From Clostridiales bacterium (GTDB taxonomy: Bacteria > Bacillota > Clostridia > TANB77 > CAG-508), in the NCBI GenBank assembly GCA_003534295.1, contig DPDV01000016.1, positions 1 through 59,104 of the forward strand: a stretch of 59,104 nt of DNA, in the 5' to 3' direction. This document shows positions 15,790 through 25,876 of this stretch, one piece after another. The number at the start of each line of letters is the position of its first letter. Position 1 is the stretch's first letter. Position numbers and translations under genes: made by a program. The notes beneath the pieces are model-generated. The model saw only the letters and a list, made by a program, of their open reading frames with translations, made no database searches and was not told the DNA's origin.

Positions 15790-16260
15790 GTGCCAAGAAA
15801 AGGATATATAGCAAAAAGAGAAGTTTTACCAGATCCAATATATAATAGCAAAGTTGTTACAAAACTAATTAACAATGTAATGCTAGATGGTAAAAAAACA
15901 GTTGCTCAAAAAATAGTTTATGATGCATTTGATATTATAAAAGAAAAAGAACAAAAAGATCCACTAGAAGTTTTTGAAGCAGCACTTGAAAATGTTATGC
16001 CTGTTCTAGAAGTTAAAGCTAGAAGAATTGGTGGAGCGACATACCAAGTTCCAATAGAAATTAGACCAGAAAGAAGACAAACATTAGGTTTAAGATGGTT
16101 AGTCGTTTATGCTAGAAACAGACATGAAAAAACAATGGCAGAGAAATTATCTGCAGAAATATTAGATGCTGTTGCTGGAAATGGTGGAGCATTTAAGAAA
16201 AAAGAAGATATGCATAGAATGGCTGAAGCTAACAAGGCTTTTGCACATTACAAATTCTAA
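15790..16260 (+). CDS. rpsG: 30S ribosomal protein S7
   Basis: A 156-residue small-subunit head protein that binds the 3' domain of 16S rRNA. Conserved segments include MPRKGYIAKREVLPDPIYNSKVVTKLINNVMLDGKK, RRIGGATYQVPIEIRPERRQTLGLRWLV and KKEDMHRMAEANKAFAHYKF. GTG start at 15790, with AAGGAGGGAAG 6 nt upstream. Part of the str operon; fusA follows after 57 nt. Confidence 0.98.
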   Translation: MPRKGYIAKREVLPDPIYNSKVVTKLINNVMLDGKKTVAQKIVYDAFDIIKEKEQKDPLEVFEAALENVMPVLEVKARRIGGATYQVPIEIRPERRQTLGLRWLVVYARNRHEKTMAEKLSAEILDAVAGNGGAFKKKEDMHRMAEANKAFAHYKF

Positions 16261-16283
16261 AGTTTTAACAACGTTAAAACTTT
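16259..16283 (+). other. rpsG-fusA intergenic hairpin
   Basis: AAAGTTTTAAC/GTTAAAACTTT forms a perfect 11-bp stem with an AAC loop. It starts at the rpsG stop codon and has no T tract after it. More likely an mRNA-stability or processing element than a full terminator. Confidence 0.5.
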
Positions 16284-16317
16284 AAAAATATAGAATACAA
16301 ATAGAAGGAGGAAAAAA

Positions 16318-18399
16318 ATGGCTGGAAGAGAGTTTCCTTTAGATAAAACAAGAAATATAGGAATTGTAGCACATATTGATGCAGGAAAAACAACAACAAC
16401 AGAGAGAATATTGTTCTATACAGGTAAAACTCACAAAATTGGAGAAGTTCATGAAGGCGAAGCTACAATGGACTGGATGGTTCAAGAGCAAGAAAGAGGT
16501 ATTACAATTACTTCTGCTGCTACAACATGCCAATGGTTAGGAAATAGAATTAATATAATAGATACTCCTGGACACGTTGACTTTACCGTTGAAGTGCAAA
16601 GATCTTTAAAAGTACTTGATGGTGCAGTTACAATATTAGCTGCAAAGGGTGGAGTACAACCACAAACAGAAACAGTTTGGAGACAAGCAGACAAATATCA
16701 AGTTCCTAGAATGGTATATGTAAATAAAATGGATATTACTGGAGCTAACTTTATGCTTTGTGTAGAACAACTACACAACAGATTAAAAGCAAATGCAGTT
16801 CCAATTCAATTACCAATTGGTGCAGAAGACCAATTCAAAGGAATAGTAGATTTAATAAAAATGAGAGCTTTTATTCATAAAGATGACTTAGGCAAAGTAA
16901 TAGAAGAAGGAGAAGTTCCTGAAGATATGAAAGCTCAAGCAGAAGAGTTTAGAGCAAAGTTAATAGAGGCAGTTGCAGAACAAGATGATGAATTGATGAT
17001 GAAATATTTAGATGGTGAAGAATTATCTGAAGAAGAAATCAAAAAAGGTTTAAGAACAGGTACAATTAATAATAAAATTGTTCCAGTTGTATGCGGTTCA
17101 TCATATAAAAACAAAGGTGTTCAAGAATTATTAAATGCAGTAGTTGACTTTATGCCATCTCCACTAGATATACCACATATAAAAGGTGTTACATTAGATG
17201 GAGAAGAAACAGAAAGAAAAACATCTGATTCTGAACCTTTTGCAGCATTAGCATTTAAGATTGCAACAGATCCATTTGTTGGAAAATTATGTTTCTTTAG
17301 AGTATATTCAGGAACATTAGACGCTGGTTCAACAATATTAAATGCAAATAAAGATAAAAAAGATAGAATGGGAAGAATCCTTTTAATGCATTCTAACCAT
17401 AGACAAGATATTGACAAGGTATATGCTGGAGATATAGCTGCAGCAGTTGGATTAAAAGAAGTATCAACAGGTGATACACTTTGTGATCCAGCACATCCAG
17501 TTATATTAGAATCAATGGAATTCCCAGAGCCAGTTATTGATATAGCTATTGAACCTAAGGACAAAGCTAATAGTGAAAAAATGGGCATAGCTCTTGCTAA
17601 ACTTGCAGAAGAAGACCCAACATTCAAAACATATACAAACCATGAAACAGGTCAAACAGTTATAGCAGGAATGGGAGAATTACATCTAGACATTATTGTT
17701 GATAGATTAAAAAGAGAATTTAAAGTAGAATGTACAGTAGGTAAACCACAAGTTTCTTATAAAGAAACAATTAGAAACAAAGTAAAAGTTGAAGGTAAAT
17801 TTATTCGTCAATCTGGTGGACGTGGACAATATGGTCATGTATGGCTAGAAATGGAACCATTAGAGCCAGGTACAGGAATTCAATTTGAAAGCAAAATTGT
17901 TGGTGGTGTTGTTCCAAAAGAATACATCAAACCTATTGAAGAGGGAATTAGAGAAGCTGCTGAAAGTGGTATATTAGCTGGATACCCAGTTATAGACTTT
18001 AAAGCAACTTTGGTAGATGGTTCTTACCATGAGGTTGACTCTTCAGAAATGGCATTTAAAATAGCTGCTTCAATGGCATTCAAAGAAGGCTGTAAGCAAG
18101 CTAAATCAGTTATTCTAGAACCAATAATGAAAGTTGAAATAACAGTTCCAGAAGAATATATGGGAGATGTTATAGGAGACGTTAATTCAAGACGTGGTAG
18201 AATGGAAGGTATGGAAGCACAAAGCGGAAACCAAGTAATAAGAAGCTTTATTCCATTATCAGAAATGTTTGGATATGCAACAGATTTACGTTCTAAAACA
18301 CAAGGAAGAGGAACATACTCTATGGAGCCATCACATTATGAAGAAGTTCCAAAATCAATATTGGAGACAATAGTATCTTCAAGAGCAAAAAAAGACTAA
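16318..18399 (+). CDS. fusA: Elongation factor G
   Basis: A 693-residue translational GTPase that drives translocation and ribosome recycling. P-loop AHIDAGKTTTTE (about 20-31), switch regions RGITITSAAT and DTPGHVDF, and NKMD specify guanine binding. Domains II-V follow, with SGGRGQYGHVWLEMEP in domain IV and RRGRMEGMEAQ/SLSEMFGYAT-type sequence in domain V. AGAAGGAGG precedes the ATG. It is a single, normal-length EF-G downstream of rpsG, as in the canonical str operon. Confidence 0.98.
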   Translation: MAGREFPLDKTRNIGIVAHIDAGKTTTTERILFYTGKTHKIGEVHEGEATMDWMVQEQERGITITSAATTCQWLGNRINIIDTPGHVDFTVEVQRSLKVLDGAVTILAAKGGVQPQTETVWRQADKYQVPRMVYVNKMDITGANFMLCVEQLHNRLKANAVPIQLPIGAEDQFKGIVDLIKMRAFIHKDDLGKVIEEGEVPEDMKAQAEEFRAKLIEAVAEQDDELMMKYLDGEELSEEEIKKGLRTGTINNKIVPVVCGSSYKNKGVQELLNAVVDFMPSPLDIPHIKGVTLDGEETERKTSDSEPFAALAFKIATDPFVGKLCFFRVYSGTLDAGSTILNANKDKKDRMGRILLMHSNHRQDIDKVYAGDIAAAVGLKEVSTGDTLCDPAHPVILESMEFPEPVIDIAIEPKDKANSEKMGIALAKLAEEDPTFKTYTNHETGQTVIAGMGELHLDIIVDRLKREFKVECTVGKPQVSYKETIRNKVKVEGKFIRQSGGRGQYGHVWLEMEPLEPGTGIQFESKIVGGVVPKEYIKPIEEGIREAAESGILAGYPVIDFKATLVDGSYHEVDSSEMAFKIAASMAFKEGCKQAKSVILEPIMKVEITVPEEYMGDVIGDVNSRRGRMEGMEAQSGNQVIRSFIPLSEMFGYATDLRSKTQGRGTYSMEPSHYEEVPKSILETIVSSRAKKD

Positions 18400-18419
18400 A
18401 TTAAAAATAGTTAAAATAC

Positions 18420-18448
18420 TTGCATTTTTCTCAAATTTGTTATAAAAT
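18420..18448 (+). promoter_or_regulatory. tuf promoter embedded in a hairpin
   Basis: TTGCAT (18420-18425), 17-nt spacer, TAAAAT (18443-18448). The same bases form an 11-bp inverted repeat ACTTGCATTTT/AAAATGCAAGT (18418-18428 with 18444-18454), which in the fusA transcript may weaken read-through. A further hairpin (18492-18508, GTTAGAA/TTCTAAC) lies before the tuf ribosome binding site. Confidence 0.65.
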
Positions 18449-18532
18449 GCAAGTGTTAAAAATTAGTTATTAATTTTAAAAATATAAAAAGGTTAGAAAA
18501 ATTCTAACACTAAAATTAAGGAGGAAATTTAA

Positions 18533-19735
18533 ATGGCTAAAGCAAAATTTGAAAGAACAAAACCACATGTTAACATTGGTACAATTGGTCACGTTGACCA
18601 TGGTAAAACAACAACAACAGCAGCTATTACAAAATATTTAGGCTTATTAGGAAAAGCAAAATATGAAGCATATGATCAAATCGATAGTGCTCCAGAAGAA
18701 AAAGAAAGAGGAATTACAATTAACACAGCTCACGTAGAATATGAAACAGATAAAAGACACTATGCACACGTTGACTGTCCAGGACACGCTGATTATGTTA
18801 AAAACATGATTACAGGTGCTGCACAAATGGATGGTGCTATATTAGTTGTTTCTGCAGCTGATGGACCAATGCCTCAAACAAGAGAGCATATATTACTTGC
18901 TAGACAAGTTGGTGTTAAATATATCGTTGTTTACTTAAACAAATGCGATATGGTTGACGATCCAGAATTATTAGAATTAGTTGAAATGGAAGTTAGAGAC
19001 TTATTATCAAGCTATGATTTCCCAGGAGACGAAATTCCAATTATAAAAGGTTCTTCATTAAAAGTATTAGAGAGCACATCAACAGATCCTAATGATCCAG
19101 TATATGCTCCAATGAAAGAATTAATGGATGCAGTTGATAGCTATATACCAACACCAGACAGACCAGTAGACCAACCATTCTTAATGCCAATTGAAGACGT
19201 TATGACTATCAGTGGTAGAGGAACAGTTGTTACAGGTAGAGTTGAAAGAGGAACAGTTAAATTACAAGATGAAGTTGAAATAGTAGGTCTTTCAAAAGAA
19301 CCTAAGAAAACAACAATTACAGGTGTTGAAATGTTCAGAAAAATATTGGATCAAGCAGAAGCTGGAGACAATATTGGTGCATTATTAAGAGGTATCCAAA
19401 GAACAGAAGTTGAACGTGGTCAAGTTCTTGCAAAACCAGGAACAATTCATCCACATACAAAATTCAAAGCACAAGTATACGTTCTAACAAAAGAAGAAGG
19501 TGGACGTCATACACCATTCTTCAATGGATATAGACCACAATTCTATTTCAGAACAACAGACGTTACAGGTGTTATCGAATTAGCAGCTGGAACAGAAATG
19601 GTTATGCCAGGAGATAACGTAGATATGACAATCGAACTTATCACACCAATAGCTATTGAAAAAGGACTAAGATTTGCTATCCGTGAAGGTGGTAGAACAG
19701 TTGGTTCAGGTGTTGTTTCAGAAGTTATTGAATAA
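18533..19735 (+). CDS. tuf: Elongation factor Tu
   Basis: A 400-residue GTPase that delivers aminoacyl-tRNA to the ribosome. GHVDHGKTTTT (P-loop), RGITINTAHVEYET (switch I), DCPGHADYVKNM (switch II) and NKCDMVDD (G4) are all intact. Domains 2 and 3 follow to GRTVGSGVVSEVIE. AAGGAGG lies 8 nt before the ATG. It is expressed from its own promoter and possibly by read-through from fusA, and is closed by a terminator. Confidence 0.98.
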   Translation: MAKAKFERTKPHVNIGTIGHVDHGKTTTTAAITKYLGLLGKAKYEAYDQIDSAPEEKERGITINTAHVEYETDKRHYAHVDCPGHADYVKNMITGAAQMDGAILVVSAADGPMPQTREHILLARQVGVKYIVVYLNKCDMVDDPELLELVEMEVRDLLSSYDFPGDEIPIIKGSSLKVLESTSTDPNDPVYAPMKELMDAVDSYIPTPDRPVDQPFLMPIEDVMTISGRGTVVTGRVERGTVKLQDEVEIVGLSKEPKKTTITGVEMFRKILDQAEAGDNIGALLRGIQRTEVERGQVLAKPGTIHPHTKFKAQVYVLTKEEGGRHTPFFNGYRPQFYFRTTDVTGVIELAAGTEMVMPGDNVDMTIELITPIAIEKGLRFAIREGGRTVGSGVVSEVIE

Positions 19736-19759
19736 TATAAATCATGGAATATAGAAAAG

Positions 19760-19796
19760 GCAAGGGTTACAAGAAATTGCAACACCTTGCTTTTTT
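19760..19796 (+). terminator. Intrinsic terminator after tuf
   Basis: GCAAGG (19760-19765) pairs with CCTTGC (19785-19790), extended inward by GTT/AAC with a bulge, followed by TTTTTT. Confidence 0.8.
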
Positions 19797-19890
19797 GTAC
19801 TATTTTAAAATTTCATCAACTTTTTTCAGACTCAATTACAAATAAAATTAATTTTATTAATAATATTTTCTTTAGTCTAAAGTAGAAAAA

Positions 19891-19913
19891 TGTAGGGTCG
19901 ATTTTAATCGCCT
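19891..19913. repeat. Dispersed palindromic repeat, copy B (degenerate)
   Basis: TGTAGGGTCGATTTTAATCG matches copy A with a substitution that makes a bulge in the left arm. It lies in the 305-nt gap between tuf and the NlpC gene. Apart from the tuf terminator and the promoter at 19976 I see nothing else in that gap. Confidence 0.65.
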
Positions 19914-19975
19914 GTATAACAATTTTAAATCTAAGTTTAACCAATCCCTTAATCTTAGAAAAGTCTATTTTTCAT

Positions 19976-20004
19976 TTGACTTTTTTTGTTTTTAATTATA
20001 TACT
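19976..20004 (+). promoter_or_regulatory. Sigma-A promoter of the SH3/NlpC gene
   Basis: TTGACT (19976-19981), 17-nt spacer, TATACT (19999-20004). Confidence 0.7.
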
Positions 20005-20040
20005 ATACGTGTTAAAATAATTGAAGGAGAGAGTTTTTAT

Positions 20041-21330
20041 ATGAAAATCTTCAAAATGACTATATTAATGGTGCTAATAATATTATTTACTATGTTTTTT
20101 ACAACAAACATATCAAAAGCAACAACAGTAGAGGTAACAACAGATAATTTGAATTTTAGAAGAGAAGCATCTACAGATTCAGAAGTTATAATGGCGTTTC
20201 AAACAGGATATAAATGTGAACTAATTGCAGAAGAGGGAAATTGGTATAAAGTTAAATATTTAGGAATGATAGGATATATAAGTAAGGATTATGCAAAAAA
20301 AGAGCAAGAACCTGAAAAAACGGAAGCTAATGCAGAAACACCAACTACTACTAATACAGAAGAACCTCAAAAACCAGATGAACAACAAACAGAAACAATT
20401 AGTAATAAAGTATTAAAAGATACAAGTATAAAAATTTTACCACTTATTTATTCAGAAAATATAGGTTCACTAAAACAAGGAACACAAATAGAGGTTATTA
20501 ATACAACAACTACTTGGGCATATATACAAACAAATCAAATAAGCGGTTGGATAAGAAAAGACATAATATCAACAGAAACAAGTACAAAGAATAATCAAGC
20601 AAATAATAATGCAGGAACTACAACTAAGAATGAAGAAAATAATAATGTAAAATACGAAGAAAAGACAGCATATGTAAATGATACAGCAGTTAACATGAGA
20701 AAAAGTGCTACAACAGATAGTGATATAATAAAGGTACTTGCGTTAAATACAGAAATTATACTAATAGGAGAAGAAGGAGATTGGTATAAGGTTAAAAGTT
20801 CAGAAGATGTAGGGTATATTGCTAAAAGGCTTGTATCAGATCAAAAAAAGGAAACAACGTCTAGAAGTGCAGAAGTAAGAACTACAACAAATATACCAGA
20901 AACAGCAAATGATAATACAGAAACAACATCTTCAACTAAAGGCGAAGATGTAGTGGCATATGCAAAACAATATTTGAACTGCCCATATGTTTATGGAGCA
21001 GCTGGACCAAATTCTTTTGACTGCTCAGGATTTACAATGTATGTATACAAGCATTTTGGAATTTCGTTGCCACATGGAGCAACATCACAATCACGTTATG
21101 GAACAGAGTTAAACATTAATAAAAGTGAGTTAAAAAGCAAATTGAAACCAGGAGATTTGGTATTTTTCTTGGATTATCCAACATATGATGGCATAGGACA
21201 TGTTGGAATATATATAGGAGATGGAAATTTTATACATGCTTCTTCAGGAACAGGATATTGTGTTAAAATTTCTACTTTACTAGATGGTGGATATTATGAC
21301 AGATATACAGCAGCTAGAAGAATAATTTAA
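20041..21330 (+). CDS. Secreted cell-wall hydrolase: three SH3b domains plus NlpC/P60
   Basis: A 429-residue exported protein. The signal peptide is residues 1-26 (basic start, hydrophobic core, ISKA). SH3b-like domains lie at about 29-87 and 220-280 (LNFRREASTDSEVI, VNMRKSATTDSDII), with a degenerate one at about 122-178; Thr/Asn-rich linkers separate them. The C-terminal NlpC/P60 peptidase (about 310-429) has catalytic Cys328 (FDCSGF), His387 (GHVGIY) and His399 (IHASS). Such enzymes cleave D-gamma-glutamyl-diaminopimelate bonds in peptidoglycan stems. AAGGAGAGAG precedes the ATG. comEC follows after 27 nt. Confidence 0.92.
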   Translation: MKIFKMTILMVLIILFTMFFTTNISKATTVEVTTDNLNFRREASTDSEVIMAFQTGYKCELIAEEGNWYKVKYLGMIGYISKDYAKKEQEPEKTEANAETPTTTNTEEPQKPDEQQTETISNKVLKDTSIKILPLIYSENIGSLKQGTQIEVINTTTTWAYIQTNQISGWIRKDIISTETSTKNNQANNNAGTTTKNEENNNVKYEEKTAYVNDTAVNMRKSATTDSDIIKVLALNTEIILIGEEGDWYKVKSSEDVGYIAKRLVSDQKKETTSRSAEVRTTTNIPETANDNTETTSSTKGEDVVAYAKQYLNCPYVYGAAGPNSFDCSGFTMYVYKHFGISLPHGATSQSRYGTELNINKSELKSKLKPGDLVFFLDYPTYDGIGHVGIYIGDGNFIHASSGTGYCVKISTLLDGGYYDRYTAARRII

Positions 21331-21357
21331 ATTAAATAGGGGGCATACACTTTAGGA

Positions 21358-23625
21358 GTGATAAATATTAAAAGATTATTTTGTGTTGCCTCGATAAGCT
21401 ACATAATAGGAATAATAATGAGGCTATACTTTGGAAGTATAGCTTTTTTAAGTATACCAATAGCTGTTATAATTTTATTAATAACAAAAAATAAAAAGAT
21501 AATAGTGATTTTAATATGTTTAATAATATCCATTGGTTATGTTAGTATTTTAGAAAACAAGTATAGCAAAATAAGTGATATGCCAATAAAAGAAATGGTA
21601 ACAATTATCTCAGACATACAAGAAAAAGAGTATAAAAAAGTTTGTACTGCTAAAATTGTAAGGAATAATAAAAAAATATTAATAAATATAAAAATGTCAC
21701 AAGATATTCCAAGCATAAAATATGGAGATTCACTATACATAGAAGGAGAATTTAAACAGCCAGAAGAAGCAAGAAATTATAAAGGATATAATTATAAGCA
21801 ATATTTAAAAACTAAAAAAATTATAGGAACTGTAGAACTAGAAAAAGCTAAAATATTAAAATCAAGTAATGGTAGTTTTATACACAATATACAAAAATAT
21901 ATTAAAGATACAATAAATGGAACATTAACAGATGAAGAAGGCAATTTGTTGTTAGCAATATTATTGGGCGATAAGGACAAATTAAGTGAAGACATACAAG
22001 AGAGTTTTAAAACAAGCAATTTATCACATATGCTTGCTGTATCTGGGGCTCATGTATCATACATAATTCTTGGACTAACATATGTATTACAAAATTCTAT
22101 TATTGGAAAGAAAAATGAAAAAATAGTTTGTATAATTTTTTTACTTTTTTTTATGGCTATAACAAACTTTACACCATCTGTTACAAGAGCTTGTATAATG
22201 GCGGTTTTGACACTATTTTCAGGCATAATATATAGAAAATCAGATGTATATACAAATATTTCTGTAGCAGCATTAATTACGCTAATATTTAATCCATATA
22301 ATTTGTTAGATTTGGGATTTCAATTATCATATGGAGGGACAATTGGGATAATTATTTTTATAAAAAGAATACAAGAGAAAAAATCAAATAGTAAAGTAAT
22401 AAATTATATAAAACAAATGGCATTAGTTTCTATATATGCTAACATTATAATTATTCCAATTATGATGTATCATTTTAACACAGTATCTTTTACATTTATA
22501 ATTTCAAACATAATGGCTTCTCCAATTTTAGGAATAATTGTAATAACTGGATTCTTATTTATAATAGCATCAATTACAGTAAAACCACTAACAAGGCTTA
22601 TTGCGATATTTATAAAACCAATATTAAGTATATTAATTAAAATATCACAGATATGCTCCAAATTACCATTTTCTAATATTTTAGTTGTAACACCATACAT
22701 GTTTAATGTTATATCCTATTATGCAATTATACTATATTGCATAAAAAGCAAAAAAAATAATAAATGCAAAATTATAATATGTTTGTTAATTGTTTTAATT
22801 CTAATTAATTTTATAATATATATATTTCCACAAAAATTAAGAATATTTTTTATAGATGTAGGACAAGGGGATAGTACATTAATAATAACTCCAGACAAAA
22901 AAACGGTGCTAATAGATGGAGGAGGCAGTGATAGCTTTGATGTGGGAGAAAAAGTACTTTTACCATATTTGCTAGATAGGAGGATTTTGAAAATTGATTA
23001 TGTTTTAATATCACATTTTGATACTGACCATTGCGGAGGAATACTTACTATAATGGAAAAAGTGAAGGTTAAAAATATAATTATTTCCGAGCAAGCAGAA
23101 CATAGTGAAAATTATGAAAGATTTAAAAAGTTGATGATACATAAAAAAATTAGGTTAATAGAAGTAAAGAAAGGGGATAAAATAAAAATTGGAAGATATT
23201 CAGAATTTAAAATATTATTCCCAACAAGTAGACTATTATCAGAAAATCCGTTAAACAATAATTCAATAGTAGCACAGTTTAATTACAATAATTTTAAAAT
23301 GTTATTTACAGGAGATATTGAGAAGTTGGCAGAACAGCAAATATTAAAAGCAGAAAAAGCAGAAATAAGGGCAGATATATTAAAAGTAGCTCATCATGGT
23401 TCAAAAACATCGTCAATACCAGAATTTATAAAAGCGGTTAAACCGAAGATAGCATTAATAGGAGTTGGAAAAAATAACACTTTTGGTCATCCAAATAAAC
23501 AAACAATTAAAAATTTAGAAAACATTAAGTGCAGGATTTATAGAACAGATATACAGGGAGAAATAATTATAAAAATAGATCAAAAAGGAAGGATGAATGT
23601 TAAGAGTAAATTAAAAATAAAATAA
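21358..23625 (+). CDS. comEC: ComEC/Rec2 family DNA-uptake protein
   Basis: A 755-residue polytopic membrane protein. It has an N-terminal DUF4131-type region with early membrane helices, then the competence core (about 195-470) with AVSGAHVSYIILGL, NFTPSVTRACIMAVL and LLDLGFQLSYGGTIG. The C-terminal metallo-beta-lactamase domain has IDVGQGDSTLI and SHFDTDHCGG (His553 to His558). ComEC forms the inner-membrane channel for transforming DNA, and the beta-lactamase domain is thought to act on the DNA strand. The start is uncertain: GTG at 21358 overlaps its nearest AGGAG, with another G-rich site (AGGGGG) 14 nt upstream. No other competence genes are in view. Confidence 0.9.
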   Translation: MINIKRLFCVASISYIIGIIMRLYFGSIAFLSIPIAVIILLITKNKKIIVILICLIISIGYVSILENKYSKISDMPIKEMVTIISDIQEKEYKKVCTAKIVRNNKKILINIKMSQDIPSIKYGDSLYIEGEFKQPEEARNYKGYNYKQYLKTKKIIGTVELEKAKILKSSNGSFIHNIQKYIKDTINGTLTDEEGNLLLAILLGDKDKLSEDIQESFKTSNLSHMLAVSGAHVSYIILGLTYVLQNSIIGKKNEKIVCIIFLLFFMAITNFTPSVTRACIMAVLTLFSGIIYRKSDVYTNISVAALITLIFNPYNLLDLGFQLSYGGTIGIIIFIKRIQEKKSNSKVINYIKQMALVSIYANIIIIPIMMYHFNTVSFTFIISNIMASPILGIIVITGFLFIIASITVKPLTRLIAIFIKPILSILIKISQICSKLPFSNILVVTPYMFNVISYYAIILYCIKSKKNNKCKIIICLLIVLILINFIIYIFPQKLRIFFIDVGQGDSTLIITPDKKTVLIDGGGSDSFDVGEKVLLPYLLDRRILKIDYVLISHFDTDHCGGILTIMEKVKVKNIIISEQAEHSENYERFKKLMIHKKIRLIEVKKGDKIKIGRYSEFKILFPTSRLLSENPLNNNSIVAQFNYNNFKMLFTGDIEKLAEQQILKAEKAEIRADILKVAHHGSKTSSIPEFIKAVKPKIALIGVGKNNTFGHPNKQTIKNLENIKCRIYRTDIQGEIIIKIDQKGRMNVKSKLKIK

Positions 23626-23643
23626 TACAAATTTAAAATTTAC

Positions 23644-23672
23644 TTGCCAAAAGGAAAAAATTGGGCTATTAT
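23644..23672 (+). promoter_or_regulatory. Sigma-A promoter of topA
   Basis: TTGCCA (23644-23649), 17-nt spacer, TATTAT (23667-23672). Confidence 0.65.
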
Positions 23673-23732
23673 TATATAGATAAGTAACAAGAAAAATTTT
23701 CCAGATTAATAAAAGGGGGCATAAAATTAAAA

Positions 23733-25775
23733 ATGGCAGACAAATTAATTATTGTTGAGTCACCAGCAAAAGCAACTACAATTAAAAAGTTTTTGGGTGG
23801 CAATGTAAAAGTATTAGCGTCTATGGGACATATTAGAGATTTGCCAAAATCTAAGTTAGCAATAGATATAGAAAATGATTTTACTCCAGAATATATAAAT
23901 ATAAGAGGAAAGGGAGCTTTAATAAAAACATTAAAAAAAGAAGCAAAAAATGCAAAATATGTGTATCTGGCAACTGACCCTGACCGTGAAGGAGAAGCAA
24001 TAGCATGGCACTTAGCATATATATTGGAAATACCAGAAGATGAAGTGTGCAGAGTTACATTTAATGAAATAACAAAAGAGGCGATACAAAAATCTATAAA
24101 AAGTCCGAGAAAAATAGACAAAGACCTAACAGATGCACAGCAGGCGAGAAGGGTATTAGACAGAATAGTAGGATACAAAATAAGTCCAATACTATGGAAA
24201 AAGGTTAAAAGAGGGTTATCAGCAGGTAGAGTTCAGTCTGTAGCGGTTAAGTTAATAGTTGATAGAGAAGAAGAAATAGAAAAGTTTATACCAGAAGAAT
24301 ATTGGAATATAACAGTACAGTTATTAGAACCGAAAACAGAAAAAACATTTGAAGCAAATTTTTATGGTAAAGAAGGAAAAAAACTTGAATTACATTCTAA
24401 AGAAGATGTAGATAATATAATAAAGCAAATAGAAAAAGGGCAATATATAGTAACAGATGTAAAAAAAGGTGAGAAAAAAAGAACACCAGCTCCACCTTTT
24501 ACAACAAGCACAATGCAACAAGAAGCTTCACGAAAATTAGGATTTACTCTTAAAAGAACAATGAGCATAGCACAAGGATTATACGAAGGAGTTAATGTTG
24601 GAGCAAAGGGAACAGTAGGATTAATAACATATATGAGAACAGACTCTACAAGAATATCTGAAGAGGCAAGAGCATATGCAAAAGAACATATAGTAAAAAC
24701 TTATGGAGAAAATTACTACGAGAATAGATATTATAAAACAAAACAAAATTCTCAAGATGCACATGAGGCAATAAGACCAACATATATAGACTTAGAGCCA
24801 GAAACTATAAAACAGTATTTGACACCAGAACAATATAAATTATATAAATTAATATACAATAGATTTATAGCAAGTCAAATGTCAGCAGCAATTTATAATA
24901 CTGTATCTGCTAATATAGATGTAAATACATATAATTTTAGAGCTTCAGGACAAAACTTGAAATTTAAGGGATTTATGACTCTATATGTTGAAGTTCTAGA
25001 AAATGAAAAAGAAGAGGTTGAACTATCTTTACCGGAATTAGAAATAGGTGCAACAGTTATAAAACAAAAATTGAATTCAAAACAGAGTTTTACAGCACCT
25101 CCACCAAGATATACAGAAGCAAGCCTTGTAAAAGCTTTGGAGGAAAAAGGCATAGGTAGACCAAGTACATATTCTCCAACAATTACAACAATATTAGAAA
25201 GAAGATATATAGAAAAAGAACAAAAACAGCTAATGCCAACAGAATTAGGCAAGGTTGTAAATAAATTATTGGTAGAAAACTTTCCAAATATAATAGATGT
25301 GGAATTTACAGCTAAAATAGAAGAAGAATTTGATGCTGTTGCAGAAGGAAAAGAAAATTGGAAACAAATATTAAGAGAATTTTATCCACCATTTAAAGAG
25401 CAATTGGATAAGGCAGAAAAAGAATTAGAACATGTTACAATAGCAGATGAAGTAACAGATATTCCATGCGAAAAATGTGGAAGAATGATGGTAATAAAAT
25501 ATGGTAGATATGGCAAATTTTTAGCTTGTCCGGGTTATCCAGAATGCAAAAATGCAAAACCAATAGTAGAAAACATTGATGTTCCATGTCCGGTATGTGG
25601 AGCAAAAGTACAAGTAAGAAAAACAAAAAGAAAGAAAAAGTATTATATTTGCGAACATAACCCAGAAACATGCAACTATATTTCTTGGAATAAACCAAAA
25701 ATAGGAGAAAAGTGGGAACCAGAAAAAGAAAAAGAGGTTACAAAACCTAAAAGAAAAACAAGGAAGAAAAAATAG
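23733..25775 (+). CDS. topA: DNA topoisomerase I
   Basis: A 680-residue type IA topoisomerase that relaxes negative supercoils. TOPRIM domain: KLIIVESPAKATTIKKFLG and the acidic TDPDREGEAIAWHL. Active-site Tyr300 is in TYMRTDSTRIS. The four-domain toroid continues to GRPSTYSPTITTILERRYIE. Two C-terminal zinc ribbons follow (CEKCGRMM...CPGYPECKN and CPVCGAKV...CEHNPETCN), then a basic tail. AAAAGGGGG lies upstream with rather wide spacing (about 14 nt). It is intact, unlike topB at 45732, so the cell retains one complete type IA enzyme in this window. Confidence 0.97.
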   Translation: MADKLIIVESPAKATTIKKFLGGNVKVLASMGHIRDLPKSKLAIDIENDFTPEYINIRGKGALIKTLKKEAKNAKYVYLATDPDREGEAIAWHLAYILEIPEDEVCRVTFNEITKEAIQKSIKSPRKIDKDLTDAQQARRVLDRIVGYKISPILWKKVKRGLSAGRVQSVAVKLIVDREEEIEKFIPEEYWNITVQLLEPKTEKTFEANFYGKEGKKLELHSKEDVDNIIKQIEKGQYIVTDVKKGEKKRTPAPPFTTSTMQQEASRKLGFTLKRTMSIAQGLYEGVNVGAKGTVGLITYMRTDSTRISEEARAYAKEHIVKTYGENYYENRYYKTKQNSQDAHEAIRPTYIDLEPETIKQYLTPEQYKLYKLIYNRFIASQMSAAIYNTVSANIDVNTYNFRASGQNLKFKGFMTLYVEVLENEKEEVELSLPELEIGATVIKQKLNSKQSFTAPPPRYTEASLVKALEEKGIGRPSTYSPTITTILERRYIEKEQKQLMPTELGKVVNKLLVENFPNIIDVEFTAKIEEEFDAVAEGKENWKQILREFYPPFKEQLDKAEKELEHVTIADEVTDIPCEKCGRMMVIKYGRYGKFLACPGYPECKNAKPIVENIDVPCPVCGAKVQVRKTKRKKKYYICEHNPETCNYISWNKPKIGEKWEPEKEKEVTKPKRKTRKKK

Positions 25776-25808
25776 TAACCAATAAATAAACAAAATTAAA
25801 AAAAGAAC

Positions 25809-25837
25809 TTGTTAAAAAGCCAGTTATGTGATATAAA
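25809..25837 (+). promoter_or_regulatory. Sigma-A promoter of the response regulator gene
   Basis: TTGTTA (25809-25814), 17-nt spacer, TATAAA (25832-25837). Confidence 0.6.
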
Positions 25838-25876
25838 ATATATATAAATGGAAGTGGAGAAAGGTGGAATTTTCTC

